Below, in pieces: positions 10,560 to 20,217 of a stretch of 64,000 nt of DNA (positions within the stretch are counted from its first letter, which is position 1; the number at the start of each line of letters is the position of its first letter). This stretch comes from Saccopteryx bilineata (lineage: Eukaryota; Chordata; Mammalia; Chiroptera; Emballonuridae). Both the position numbers and the translations under genes were made by a program. The stretch is taken from the NCBI RefSeq assembly GCF_036850765.1, contig NC_089491.1, positions 185,235,520 to 185,299,519 on the forward strand. Reading direction: 5' to 3'. The notes beneath the pieces were generated by a model. The model did not search any database. It was not told the origin of the DNA and saw only the letters and a program-made list of their open reading frames with translations.

Positions 10560-10972
10560 GCCCTGGCTCAGTGGTAGAGCGCTGGGTTGGCATGTGGAAG
10601 TCCCAGGTTGGATTCCCATTCATGGCACACAGAAGTGATCATCTGCTTCTCCACCCCTCCCCCTTCTCTCTTTCTTTCTCTCTTTCTCTCCCGCAGCCGT
10701 GACTCAAATAGTTTGAGCAAGTTGGCCAAGTGGGTGCTGAGGATGGCTCCATGGCCTCACCTTAGGTGCTTAAATAGCTCGGTTGCCAAGCAATGGAGAA
10801 GTGGCCCCAGATGGGCAGAGCATTGCCCAGTAGGGGGCTTGACGGGTATATCCCAGTCAGGGCACATGAGGGAGTCTGTCTCACTGCCTCCTTGCCTCTC
10901 ATGTAATAAAATAAAAATAAAGTAAAATAAGATAAAATATAAAATAAAATAAAATGAAATAAAATAAAAAAG
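10560..10972 (+). repeat. Bat tRNA-derived SINE (long form)
   Basis: It starts 'gccctggctcagtggtagag', lacking about 8 bp ('ccggttgg') of the usual head. A B-box-like 'ggttggattcc', the CT-rich middle at 10650-10690 and the 'gatgggcagagcat' segment follow. The tail is an AAAAT-type simple repeat at 10905-10970. Confidence 0.85.
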
Positions 10973-11551
10973 AATGATGCTTTTCAGTGTTCATATTTAT
11001 ACAGCATTGTCGCGTGGAGTGCCATCAATAGATGGGAAGTGAACATGAAAATTATAGTTTCTATGAATCACAGAGAACTCACCTTTTCTAAAAAGTCTTT
11101 GCAATACTCCTGTATCGACATTATCTAGGCTAATAAATATTTGTCTAATTCTTCATGACTTTATCATGAATTATTCCCTCTGAAAAATAAAAACAATGTA
11201 TGTTATCCAAAGTCTTCATGATTTTTATTGTGAATTACTTCCTCTGAAAAATAAGAACAATGTATGTTTTTCTAGAAGCATTTAAACATCATTTATCTGA
11301 CAAGCGTCATTTTCAGTAACATAAAAAACTCAGACTCACCAGGACCTACTTCTCAGTCCCTCCTTTGACCTTTCCCTTCCCTCACAATGTTTGTGACTCC
11401 AGCTCTTGGCAATGTGCTCGCCAGCCATCCCTCTTCATCCATATCACTGTGTCCTCACTCAAAGTTACTTAGTGGCTACGCAGCCATACAACTGGTAACA
11501 AGATTTTGAAAGAGGATGGCATAATCCCAACACTTTCAGATTTCATATATC
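10973..11551. other. Intergenic, contains a two-copy 63-bp tandem repeat
   Basis: No gene is visible. The units starting at 11151 and 11214 ('cttcatga' to 'aacaatgtatgtt') are imperfect direct copies 63 bp apart. Confidence 0.6.
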
Positions 11552-11802
11552 ATAGTGTAACCGTGAGTGGAAAAATTCTGCTTGACCTTTTGACTAAAAT
11601 TAAAGAAAGCAGGAATTGACCGCTCCCTACCATAAACCACTTAGAAATTTGCTTAGAGCTAGTTCACAGGAGGCAGCTGGACCCCAACCTGCTTACGCGA
11701 ATAGGTATGTATGTGTTCCTGATAAAGATAGAGATAGGATAAGGGTTAACGACTAACTGCCAACTCAGCTTCTGTAAACGGTTGCTTGCTTGCCTACCAA
11801 AG

Positions 11803-11809
11803 TATAAAA
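11803..11809 (+). promoter_or_regulatory. TATA box in 5' LTR
   Basis: The motif tataaaa lies about 70 bp upstream of the poly(A) signal, the standard U3/R spacing. The identical motif lies at 17051-17057 in the 3' LTR. Confidence 0.8.
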
Positions 11810-11873
11810 GCCCTTGCAAAAAGACTGAGAGTGCTCTTGGCCATCTCTTTGCCTTGGGCCCGCTCGTGAGTGT

Positions 11874-11879
11874 AATAAA
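11874..11879 (+). terminator. LTR poly(A) signal AATAAA
   Basis: AATAAA lies in the R region of the 5' LTR. The functional copy for 3'-end formation would be the equivalent at 17122-17127. Confidence 0.75.
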
Positions 11880-11945
11880 CTTTTTCTTCTGTTTTACCCA
11901 CACACTTGGGTCTAGAGTCTTCGTGGTGCGCCCTCGGTCAACATT

Positions 11946-11963
11946 TGGAGGTCCCACCGAGAT
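11946..11963 (+). other. ERV primer-binding site, glutamine-tRNA-like
   Basis: TGGAGGTCCCACCGAGAT starts two bases after the 5' LTR. From memory it matches the complement of a mammalian glutamine tRNA 3' end, a primer used by some murine gammaretroviruses. It is not the commoner proline primer. Confidence 0.7.
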
Positions 11964-12003
11964 CCCGCCTCCTCGCAGACCATGAGACGCACGCCTGACG
12001 CTT

Positions 12004-12010
12004 GGTGAGT
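12004..12010 (+). promoter_or_regulatory. Candidate major splice donor in ERV leader
   Basis: The sequence TTG/GTGAGT lies 41 bp after the primer site and fits the donor consensus well. In gammaretroviruses the donor for the env mRNA lies in this leader. No experiment supports its use here. Confidence 0.5.
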
Positions 12011-12329
12011 GAAACTGGCGGTGGCTGTCAGGCAGGGACGTGAGTCCCTCCTGGCTGCGACCGACAGACGTGTCAGGGGGTCGCAGGCCACGACTCCGGG
12101 GGACGCCCTGGAGTGTGAGGACGACCAAGGACGCTTGGAAGTCCATCTGCTGTCTCAGACAGAATCTGTAGATTTGTTGCCAGTTTCCAACCGAGCTTGT
12201 TGGTCCGGACCGCTAGGTTTATTTTTAGTTTCATTTTGCCATTCACGGCGCAGCCGGCTTAGTCTATTCGTCTTTGTGATTGTCCTGGTTATTGTCTTAT
12301 TTGTGTGTTATTGTCTTTTTGGGTTTGAA
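12009..12329 (+). other. In-frame extension upstream of gag, glycoGag-like
   Basis: The 107 codons before the gag ATG are open and in frame with gag. They contain no ATG. The last ~25 residues before gag are strongly hydrophobic ([15 protein letters not shown]). Several gammaretroviruses make a longer Gag from a CUG codon, with a hydrophobic membrane segment ahead of the matrix. A CTG at 12015-12017 has A at -3 and G at +4, a favourable context. Whether it is used is unknown. The open frame could also be chance. Confidence 0.45.
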
Positions 12330-13947
12330 ATGGGACAGAAAACTTCCACCCCACTGTCCCTGACTTTGTCTCATTGGTCTGAGGTTGATGCCCGAGCCCA
12401 TAATCTGTCTCTTCTTGTTAAGAAGCGCAAGTGGCAGACTTTCTGTGCCTCCGAGTGGCCCACCTTCGGAGTAGGTTGGCTGACCACTGGAACCTTTCAC
12501 AAGGACACCATAAAGGCAGTTAAAGCAGTTGTCTTCAGTCCAGGACCTCATGGCCATCCGGATCAACAGCCTTATATTTGGGTTTGGGAAGACCTGGCTG
12601 ACGACCCTCCTCCTTGGGTCCAACCTTTCCTTCCTCCCCCTGCACCCTCCCTTCCAATAACCCTCTCCACCACTCCGGGCCCTCCCAGACCTGCTCTAAC
12701 TCATCCAGACCTCTGCTCTATGCTTCCACTCAAACCTCCGGAGCCAACGGCGCCTGCTTCATCCCTGTATCCTCCCCTTCCCTCCTCTGTTCTCCCTGAA
12801 TCTCAAACTGACCTTATTCTTTTTGATTCGGGACTCCCGCCTCCCTATCCCAGGGATGTCCCTGCCAGCGCTGCTGGTCCCCAGCTTGGGGCCCCACATC
12901 AGGACGAATGGGGACCATCAGTGGAGGGTCCAGCCCAAGGTACCCAGAGCCGGAGAGCACAAAACCCAGATGACGTGGCCGTCACCCTGCCCCTTCGACC
13001 TTTCGGACCCCCTGTCCCTGACGGCCAAGGGGGGAACATGCCGGCGCTTCAGTATTGGCCCTTCTCCTCCTCAGATCTATACAATTGGAAAAACAATAAT
13101 CCGCCTTTTTCAGAGGACCCTGTCAAACTTACTGACCTTCTCGAGTCTCTTATGTTTTCCCATCAGCCCACTTGGGATGACTGCCAGCAGCTTTTAGGTA
13201 TCCTCTTCACCTCAGAAGAAAGAGACTGAATTCTCCTCGAGGCCAGGAAATTGGTTCCTGGACCTGATGGTCATCCTACTCAACTTCCCAACCTTATAGA
13301 TGAGGCTTTTCCCCTGAGGCGGCCTAACTGGGACCCTAATACACCTGAAGGTAGGCAGCGACTCTTACTCTATCGCCAGACTCTGATGATGGGTCTCCGA
13401 GCAGCGGCGAGATGCCCCACTAATTTGGCTAAGGTAAGAGAAGTAATTCAAGGGCCAGAGGAATCCCCATCCAGATTCCTAGAGAGACTAATAGAAGCCT
13501 ATAGGAGGTACACCCCTTTCGACCCTGAGTCTGAAGAACAGAGAGGGGCACTGGCTATGGCTTTTATAGGACAGTCAGCTACTGATATTCGGAGGAAACT
13601 CCAGAGGATGGATGGGTTACAGGACATGGCTCTGAGAGATTTAGTCAAGGAAGCTGATAAGGTATACTATAAAAGAGAGACAGCAGAGGAAAAGGAGCAA
13701 AGATTAGAAAAAGAACGTGAGGATCAGGAAAGTAAGCTAGATAAACGGAGAAATAAAGAGTTAACGAAGATTTTGGCTACCGTAGTAGGGAAACAAGATA
13801 GAAGAGGAAAGCATAGTACCTTGGGCCCAAACCAAAAACCAAAATTAGGACCTAACCAGTGTGCCTACTGTAAAGGAAGGACATTGGGCTAGAGATTGTC
13901 CCAAGAAAAAGAAGAAGACCGCAGACCTCCTTGCCCTGGAAGGTTAG
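12330..13947 (+). pseudogene. gag: ERV gag (matrix, p12-like, capsid, nucleocapsid), broken
   Basis: Gag begins MGQ at 12330, the myristoylation-type start of gammaretroviruses, followed by a matrix-like domain. A Pro-rich p12-like region contains a PPPY late-domain motif (near 12836-12847). Capsid begins around 13030-13090 and continues to about 13650. A highly charged stretch and a zinc-knuckle start (CAYCK, near 13860) follow. Two lesions are visible: an in-frame TGA at 13227-13229 within capsid, and a frame change at about 13870-13885 inside the nucleocapsid zinc knuckle. The second half of that knuckle (HWARDC) lies in the pol frame and ends at a TAG (13945-13947). The product can only be truncated Gag. 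Confidence 0.9.
13945..13947 (+). other. Gag-pol UAG readthrough-type stop
   Basis: TAG followed directly by GGG separates gag from pro in the same frame, as in gammaretroviruses that express Pol by suppression of a UAG codon. A GC-rich stretch downstream could form the usual pseudoknot, but I did not model it. Confidence 0.7.
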
Positions 13948-15141
13948 GGGCGTCGGGGTTCGGACCCCCTCCCCGAACTCAGGGTAACATTCAATGTGGA
14001 GGGGACACCAATCGACTTTGAGGTGGATACAGGAGCGGTTTACTCTGCCTTGCAGAGCCCGCTGGGTCCCCTCTCAAACAAAAAATCCTTGGTCCAGGGG
14101 GCAAATGGATGCCAGCATAGATCATGGACAACTAAAAGGACAATGGACCTGGGGAGGGGAAAAGTACAGCACTCCTTTCTGGTCATACCAGAATGCCCTG
14201 CCCCGCTGCTGGGGAGGGATTTGCTTACCAAGTTGGGGGCGAGTATTGATTTCAAACCTCAGGGATCAGAAGTAAGATTCAGTAACCCTCTTGTCAGTCA
14301 GCCTGTTGTGACCATGCTGACCTTGTCTGCTGAAGATGAGTATAAACTGTATGAGACCCCTGCCCCCGGACCCCATTCAACAGAAGACAGGTGGCTTCAG
14401 AGCTTCCCAGAGGCCTGGGCAGAAATGGCAGGGCCAGGATTGGCAGTACAAAGGCCTCCAGTGGTAGTATACTTAAAAGCCTCCGCCACCCCCATAAGGG
14501 TCAAACAATACTACATGAGTAAAGAGGCCCGGGAAGGCATTAGACCTCACATCCAGAGGCTGCTAGGACAAGGGATCCTGAGGCCTTGTCAATCAAGGTG
14601 GAACACCCCCCTGCTACCAGTGAAGAAACCAAGGACAGGGGACTATAGACCAGTCCAGGATTTGAGAGAGGTTAACAGTCGGGTAATGGACATACATCCA
14701 ACGGTCCCGAACCCTTACAACCTCCTCAGTACCCTCAGTCCTGACAGGAAGTGGTATACAGTACTGGACCTGAAAGATGCCTTCTTCTGCTTGCGCCTGC
14801 ATGAGGACAGCCAACCCCTGTTTGCTTTCGAATGGACGGACCCTGAGAATGGACTCAGTGGACAGCTCACCTGGACGCGGCTACCCCAGGGCTTCAAGAA
14901 CTCTCCCACCATCTTTGACAAAGCGCTGTACCAGGACTTGAGTGCCTACCGAGCCTCCACCCCTGAGGTAACTCTGTTGCAGTATGTTGATGATCTGTTA
15001 CTTGCAGCCGCCACCATAGAGCAGTGCGAACAGGGAACTGAGAAACTGCTTGTTGAACTGGCCAAACTGGGATACCGGGCATCCGCCAAAAAGGCCCAGA
15101 TCTGCCAACCCGAAGTCACCTTCCTGGGCTACTCTCTCTGA
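13948..15141 (+). pseudogene. pol: ERV pro and truncated reverse transcriptase
   Basis: This frame is open from the UAG to a TGA at 15139-15141. The first domain is a retropepsin with the catalytic DTGA (14026-14037) and LLGRDLL (near 14209-14229). The second is reverse transcriptase, with the [12 protein letters not shown] region, [17 protein letters not shown] and the active-site YVDD at 14983-14994, and it stops just after FLGY. The thumb, connection and RNase H domains are missing. The next sequence is integrase in another frame, so a deletion of roughly 1 kb or more joins RT to integrase near 15130-15145. The key catalytic residues of both domains that I can see are present, but the polyprotein is truncated. 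Confidence 0.92.
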
Positions 15142-15145
15142 GACA

Positions 15146-16231
15146 ATGGCCCACCGTCTCACCCACCTTGGGACTGACAAACTGGTACAACTGCTTCAGG
15201 ATGATAAAACATTGACCACCCCCGAGAAGAGGCAAATGGCAAAGGAAGTAGTCAAAGCTTGTAAGGCCTGCCAGATGGTAAATGCCTACCTAGCCAAAGG
15301 AACCAGAGGAACCCGTCTCCGAGGCACCAGACCAGGCCAATATTGGGAAGTAGACTTCACTGAGGTAAAACCTGCCAAGTATGGACTAAGGTATCTCTTA
15401 GTTTTTGTAGACACCTTTTCAGGATGGGTAGAAGCCTTCCCTACCAAACATGAGATGGCGGTGGTGGTAATTAAGAAGATTATGGAAGAAATCTTTCCTA
15501 TATTTGGCCTTCCAAAGGTAATAGGGTCTGATAACGGACCGGCGTTTGTGGCCCAGGTAAGCCAGGGGGTAGCCAAAATATTGGGGATTGATTGGAAACT
15601 ACATTGTGCTTATAGACCCCAAAGTTCAGGACAGGTAGAGAGAATGAATAGAACAATTAAAGAGACCTTAACTAAATTAGTCATAGAGACTGGCCATAGA
15701 GATTGGGTAATGCTCCTACCATACGCTCTTTTCCGGGCTCGAAATACCCCTTCCGCTAAAACTAACCTAACTCCCTTTGAAATACTTTTTGGAACCCCTC
15801 CGCCTATTCGGGATTTATCCCCCTCTGACATAAATATCCCGAATACCCCCTTGTCTGTTAGGTTACAGGCCCTGGCCAGAGTGCAACATTGCCTATGGAA
15901 GCAGTTGTCTGACCTTTACCAGCCAGCAGGAGACGGGACCCCGCATCGCTACCAGGTTGGGGACTTTGTCTATGTCCAGAGACACCAACACCGGACCCTC
16001 GAACCCCGCTGGAAGGGACCCTACCAGGTCCTCCTCATCACACCCACCGCTGTAAAGGTCGATGGCATCGCTGCTTGGATCCATACTTCACACCTCAAGC
16101 CTGCTCCTGCTCCTGATGACCAGTGGACAGTGGAGAAAACAGATAATCCCCTCAAGCTGTGTGTCCGCCGCCGCAACAAATCCCCACCAACCGACCTGGC
16201 AGACATGGCAGGTGATATCAGGGACCAGTGA
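15146..16231 (+). pseudogene. pol: ERV integrase, nearly complete, out of frame with RT
   Basis: The open frame continues from before the deletion junction to a TGA at 16229-16231. The integrase part starts about 15146. It carries the HHCC zinc-binding motif (HRLTH ... CKAC) and the catalytic triad Asp (15353-15355), Asp (15530-15532) and Glu (15638-15640), with the standard 35 residues between the last two. A C-terminal SH3-like DNA-binding region follows ([20 protein letters not shown]). Some N-terminal residues are lost at the junction. Without the upstream frame it would not be translated as part of Gag-Pol. Confidence 0.92.
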
Positions 16232-16771
16232 CATAGTATGGGAAGTGACTTTCAATGACCATCCCCCCCTGGACTTGGTGGCCGTCCCTGTATCCAGACC
16301 TCTGTCAGCTTGTGGCAGGGCTGGAGACTTGGGACATCCCGACCACGGACCCTGCTAGACCCCTTCCTTGTAATATGTCTAGGAACCCCGTCTGCCTCAG
16401 ACAAGGCCCGATGCCTGCAGACTATTTCAATTTCCCCTAACAGTTCCTATTTAATCCCTGAAAAAGGAACTCGGTGGGCATGCAGAACAGGTCTAACTCC
16501 CTGTGTGTCCACTCAGGCATTTAACAACTCTCAAGATTTTTGTGTAATGGTTAGGGTTTCCCCCCGCCTTATATATCATGGGGATGAGGACTTTGAAGAG
16601 ACGGTTGAGGGGCGGACCAGACATAAAAGAGAGCCTGTCACACTCACCCTAGCAGTACTGCTGGGAGCCGGGGTATTGGCAGGAGTAGGAACAGGAACCG
16701 CTGCCCTAGTTGAAGGACCCAGACAAATGGCCTTGCTAGAGTCTGCTATTAACCAGGACTCAGATCTCTAG
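16232..16771 (+). pseudogene. env: ERV env remnant (SU C-terminus and TM fusion peptide only)
   Basis: Only about 0.5 kb remains. The longest frame (16310-16771) contains a degenerate SU C-terminal part, a furin-type site RHKR (16619-16630) and the start of TM with a hydrophobic Ala/Gly/Leu-rich fusion peptide. It then ends at a TAG (16769-16771) right before the polypurine tract. Most of SU and the TM ectodomain, membrane anchor and tail are deleted, including the region that would hold the immunosuppressive segment. It cannot act in entry. Confidence 0.85.
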
Positions 16772-16785
16772 GATTAGAGATATGC

Positions 16786-16803
16786 AAGAGAAAGAGGAGG
16801 AAA
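16786..16803 (+). other. ERV polypurine tract
   Basis: An unbroken purine run (aagagaaagaggaggaaa) lies immediately upstream of the 3' LTR, where plus-strand DNA synthesis is primed. Confidence 0.88.
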
Positions 16804-17191
16804 TGTAACCGTGAGTGGAAAAATTCTGCTTGACCTTTTGACTAAAATTAAAGAAAGCAGGAATTGACTGCTCCCTACCATAAACTACTTAGAAATTTGC
16901 TTAGAGCTAGTTCACAGGAGGCAGCTGGACCCCAACCTGCTTACGCGAATAGGTATGTATGTGTTCCTGATAAAGATAGAGATAGGATAAGGGTTAACGA
17001 CTAACTGCCAACTCAGCTTCTGTAAACGGTTGCTTGCTTGCCTACCAAAGTATAAAAGCCCTTGCAAAAAGACTGAGAGTGCTCTTGGCCACCTTTTTGC
17101 CTTGAGCCCGCTCGTGAGTGTAATAAACTTTTTCTTCTGTTTTACCCACACACTTGGGTCTAGAGTCTTCGTGGTGCGCCCTCGGTCAACA
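16804..17191 (+). repeat. 3' LTR of the ERV
   Basis: This LTR is 388 bp, with TATA at 17051-17057 and AATAAA at 17122-17127. It differs from the 5' LTR at five positions, four of them C/T and one G/A, with no indels. Confidence 0.93.
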
Positions 17192-17204
17192 ATAGGACAC
17201 AGAA

Positions 17205-17498
17205 CAGAAAGATGTGCAGATGAAGATAGAACCAGAAAGATTGTAGAACAACTTGTCCTGGCTTTGCAGATGGAGATAGGAGCTATGAACCAAGCAATGC
17301 AGGTGACCTCTGGAAGGTGGAAGGGGCAAGAAAGCAGATCCTCCCCCAGAAATTCCTGGGAGAATTACACCCTAGATCTTAGCTCAGTGAGACCCATGTT
17401 GAACTTCTGATCTATAGAACTGCAAGAAAATGCAGGTGTTGTTTCAAGCCACTGAGTTTGTTGTTCTTTGTTATAGAAGCAGTAGGACATTAATATAC
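17205..17498 (+). repeat. MaLR (MLT1-type) LTR fragment
   Basis: The segments 'gtgacctctggaaggtggaa', 'cttagctcagtgagacccat', 'ttctgatctatagaactg' and 'tgttgtttcaagccactgag' match the 3' half of MLT1-like LTRs. No matching 5' half is seen left of the ERV. Confidence 0.7.
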
Positions 17499-17567
17499 CT
17501 ATTCTCCAAAATTAATCCTACCTGGCCTACTGGTCACATGTCTAGTCATCATACATTGAAAATACGA

Positions 17568-17957
17568 GCCATGGCCCATTGGCTCAGTGGTAGAGTTTCA
17601 GCCCAGCATGTGGAAGTCCCGGGTTCAATTACCGGTCAGGGCACACAGGAGAACAGACTATCTGCTTCTCTTCCCCTCCCCCTCTCTCTTCTCTCCCTCC
17701 CTCTCCTCTTCCCCTCCCACAGCCATGGCTTGATTGGTTTGAGTGCATCAGCCCTATGTGCTCAGGATGGCTCTGTGGAGCCTCTGCCTCAGGTGCTAAA
17801 AATAGCTAGGTTGCGAGCATAACCCCAGATGAGTAGAGCATTGGCTCCAGATGGGGGGTGCTGGGTGGATCCTGGTTGGGGCACATGTGGCAGTCTGTGT
17901 GTTTGTTGTCCACCTCTCATTAAAAAAGAAAAGAAAAAAGAAAAAAAGAGAAGAGAT
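17568..17957 (+). repeat. Bat tRNA-derived SINE (long form)
   Basis: It starts 'gccatggcccattggctcag', with B box 'gggttcaattac', a CT-rich middle (17665-17720), the 'agatgagtagagcattgg' segment and an A-rich AAAG tail. Confidence 0.85.
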
Positions 17958-18685
17958 GAACAGAACTCACCACAATCTATTCATTATAGAGTTCAATTAA
18001 GTATGAGGCTCTCTTATTCACAAGTACAGAGCCCAAAGACAGGGAAATAGAAAATCTTTATTATGTCAAATTAATTTTCTTCAGTTAATAATTATTTTAC
18101 TCCTTCTGTTAAATGCCTCTAAGGAACTCTTATTGTCCATTTAAATTCATTCCACATCTTGCATTCCTCTGCCCTTTTGGTCAGTCCCTCTGATCAGGCT
18201 CCCTGCACTGTTATTCATGGGCCCCATGCCTTGGGCACTGCCCTCTTCATGCCAGTAATCAGCCTCATTCACAGCTTAAACCAGCACCCTCAACACCTTC
18301 AACATTTCTTTAGACTTTTATTTCCTGTAGGAAGTGGTATAACCAAACATACTGAGCACAGAGGTACTATTGCATACACAGGTTAACAGGTGAAATTCAG
18401 ACAGGAGAGGCTGGGAGCCGCTGTCCTTTCTTTCTAGAGGAGTGCTGAAACCCAGACCCCTTCCATCATAGTGTCTTCTGAGTCCCCAAGCTGTCTGAAT
18501 TTATAACTGCTACATCTATGCCCTCTATTTTGGGCTGCTAACTTTCTAAGGAAAGGGACAGCGATTTTGTCCTGGAATCATTTCTGTACCGTACCCATTA
18601 TAAAGCCTCCCACTGTCCTAATAAGTTCCAACATTTTAGTTCCACCCTCTAAAACCTGGGTGTTATCTTTATATCTTAATGATAA
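17958..18685. other. Intergenic, no recognisable feature
   Basis: I see no gene or clear repeat between the SINE and the MIR fragments. Confidence 0.5.
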
Positions 18686-18875
18686 ACAGCAGCAGGCTGC
18701 CTGGCTTCCAATCCAGGGTGCTACTCACTGTCTGTGAGCTCAAGGCAGGCAGTTTAGCCTTTACCTTGCTTCTGTTTCTCACTGGATAACCACAGTACCC
18801 ACTCAGGGCTTTTCTGAGACTTCAGTGAATTAATCTGTATAAAGCCCTCATTGGAGTCTGCATTATTATGTTTTC
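18686..18875 (+). repeat. MIR SINE fragment
   Basis: It contains 'caggctgcctggcttccaat', 'actgtctgtgagctcaaggc', 'tgcttctgtttctc' and the 'attaatctgtataaag' tail, in MIR order. Confidence 0.7.
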
Positions 18876-18934
18876 TTAAAGACCTTTACTCCAGGGCTCT
18901 TAGCATCTCACCTCCTGGGGAGCAGCAGAAGACA

Positions 18935-19135
18935 GGCTGGGCTTGGGTGTCTGGAGGCTTGGCTTTAATGGCAAGGTCACTGTTCACTGGATTAAGTGGC
19001 CTTGGGCAAGGTATGTGATCTCGCAGGACCCATTTTCAGTAAAATAATAGGAGCAATTGAATATACAGTTCTGAGGATTAAATGACATATAACTCATGTA
19101 AAAAGTTAATAATGTCTGGTACATTAGTAAATAAT
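18935..19135 (+). repeat. MIR SINE fragment
   Basis: The sequence 'gtggccttgggcaaggtatg' followed by 'attaaatgacatataac' and 'aatgtctggtacat' fits the MIR core and tail. Confidence 0.65.
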
Positions 19136-19941
19136 AAATATGAACTTTAATTAGGCATCAATAAATTCCCTTTGTGCATTAGGGAGCATATGACAGGACA
19201 AGTGAGCAGCTCTCCCGTACCTACCGAGGGAGGAGCAGGGCAGCCCAGCTCTCTCCACTGCCCATGTGGCTGTGCAGAACTAGAGACGCAGAAAGGCCAG
19301 TGCTGGGCCCTGGCCTGACACATGCCCTCCCAGTGGGAGCAGAACCTGAACTCAGGGCAGCTGCTAAGGAGTCGGGGTGGGATCTGTGCTGAGTGCCACT
19401 GAGCGCTTCCCAGCCTCCTGGCACCCCAGTGCACTGGGTGCTCCCACCCTGAGCCCCTGCTTCACACCAAAGAATGAGAAGCTTGTGCATGGGGTTCTTC
19501 CACCTGCCTTGACGCTGTTCTGCCTTGGCCTTGGAATGCCCACCTTTTCTTCACTGTACATACACAGACTGTCACCTATCAAGTCCCCAATGACCTTTTC
19601 TGCAGCAAGGGAGCCATCAGCTTACCCAGACATGACTCCAGGGCAGCTATCTACTGTGAACTTTCTTCCTGCTGCACTGTGCACCATCTTGCTACCATGA
19701 ACCACAAGAAGAAGCAGGAAAACATGGTTGTACTTTAAAGGTTGTGCTGTGCATTCCTGTTACTGCTGGGGGACAGGGTTGATGACCAAGTCCTATGCAG
19801 CATATGACAACTGTGTGTGAGGAGGAAATGAGCAGGCTGGAGTGTGGTCTGCCCTGAACTCATGGCAGCACTGTGGGCAGTTTGCCCTGCTTCCCTGGAA
19901 AGCAGAATGAGGGATGAAGAGGCCCTGGACATAGTAGTTGG
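19136..19941. other. Intergenic, no recognisable feature
   Basis: Several overlapping frames (for example 19377-19700) occur in this GC-richer stretch, but none has recognisable domains or a supporting context. Confidence 0.5.
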
Positions 19942-20217
19942 TATAATGCTCACAAAAATGGACAACTGCTCACAAAAATTAGGGAATATTTCAAACTGAA
20001 TATGAAGCGATGAAAAAAAGCATTTGATTTTTTTTTAAAACAAGAACATCAGAAAAGCAAGTGACAAGTCCAAAGAAAGTTGTTTGATTACGCAAATGAA
20101 ATGCAAACTCAATTATCATGATTGGGTAGCAAATGACATATTAGTGGATGTGAACAGAAGCATGTCAAACTGGATGAGAGTGCCACACATTGACTGTTCA
20201 GTAGGGTGTATGGTCAC

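Larger units (their letters stand above)
11556..11943 (+). repeat. 5' LTR of the ERV, with promoter and poly(A) signal
   Basis: The LTR is 388 bp. TATA box tataaaa lies at 11803-11809 and the AATAAA signal at 11874-11879, which places R between them in the usual gammaretroviral order. It ends 'ggtcaaca'. Confidence 0.93.
11552..17195 (+). mobile_element. Gammaretrovirus-like ERV (class I), internally deleted, 4-bp target duplication
   Basis: LTRs at 11556-11943 and 16804-17191 (388 bp each, TG...CA) are flanked by a perfect 4-bp duplication 'atag' at 11552-11555 and 17192-17195. Between them lie a primer site, gag, a UAG-separated pro-pol, a fused integrase, an env remnant and a polypurine tract. 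By my count the two LTRs differ at five positions (about 1.3%). That suggests insertion within the last few million years at usual mammalian rates (inference). At 5.6 kb it lacks the reverse transcriptase C-terminus and RNase H, and most of env. It cannot make virus. The neighbouring MaLR fragment at 17205 is unrelated. Confidence 0.95.

Noticed and set aside
11664..12146. 160-codon minus-strand frame across the 5' LTR, with a related one at 16912-17151
   Set aside because: Both are antisense readings of the same LTR sequence, so similarity between them reflects the LTR and not a gene.
19377..19700. 107-codon plus-strand frame with overlapping minus-strand frames
   Set aside because: It lies in GC-richer sequence with frames on both strands and no recognisable domain.
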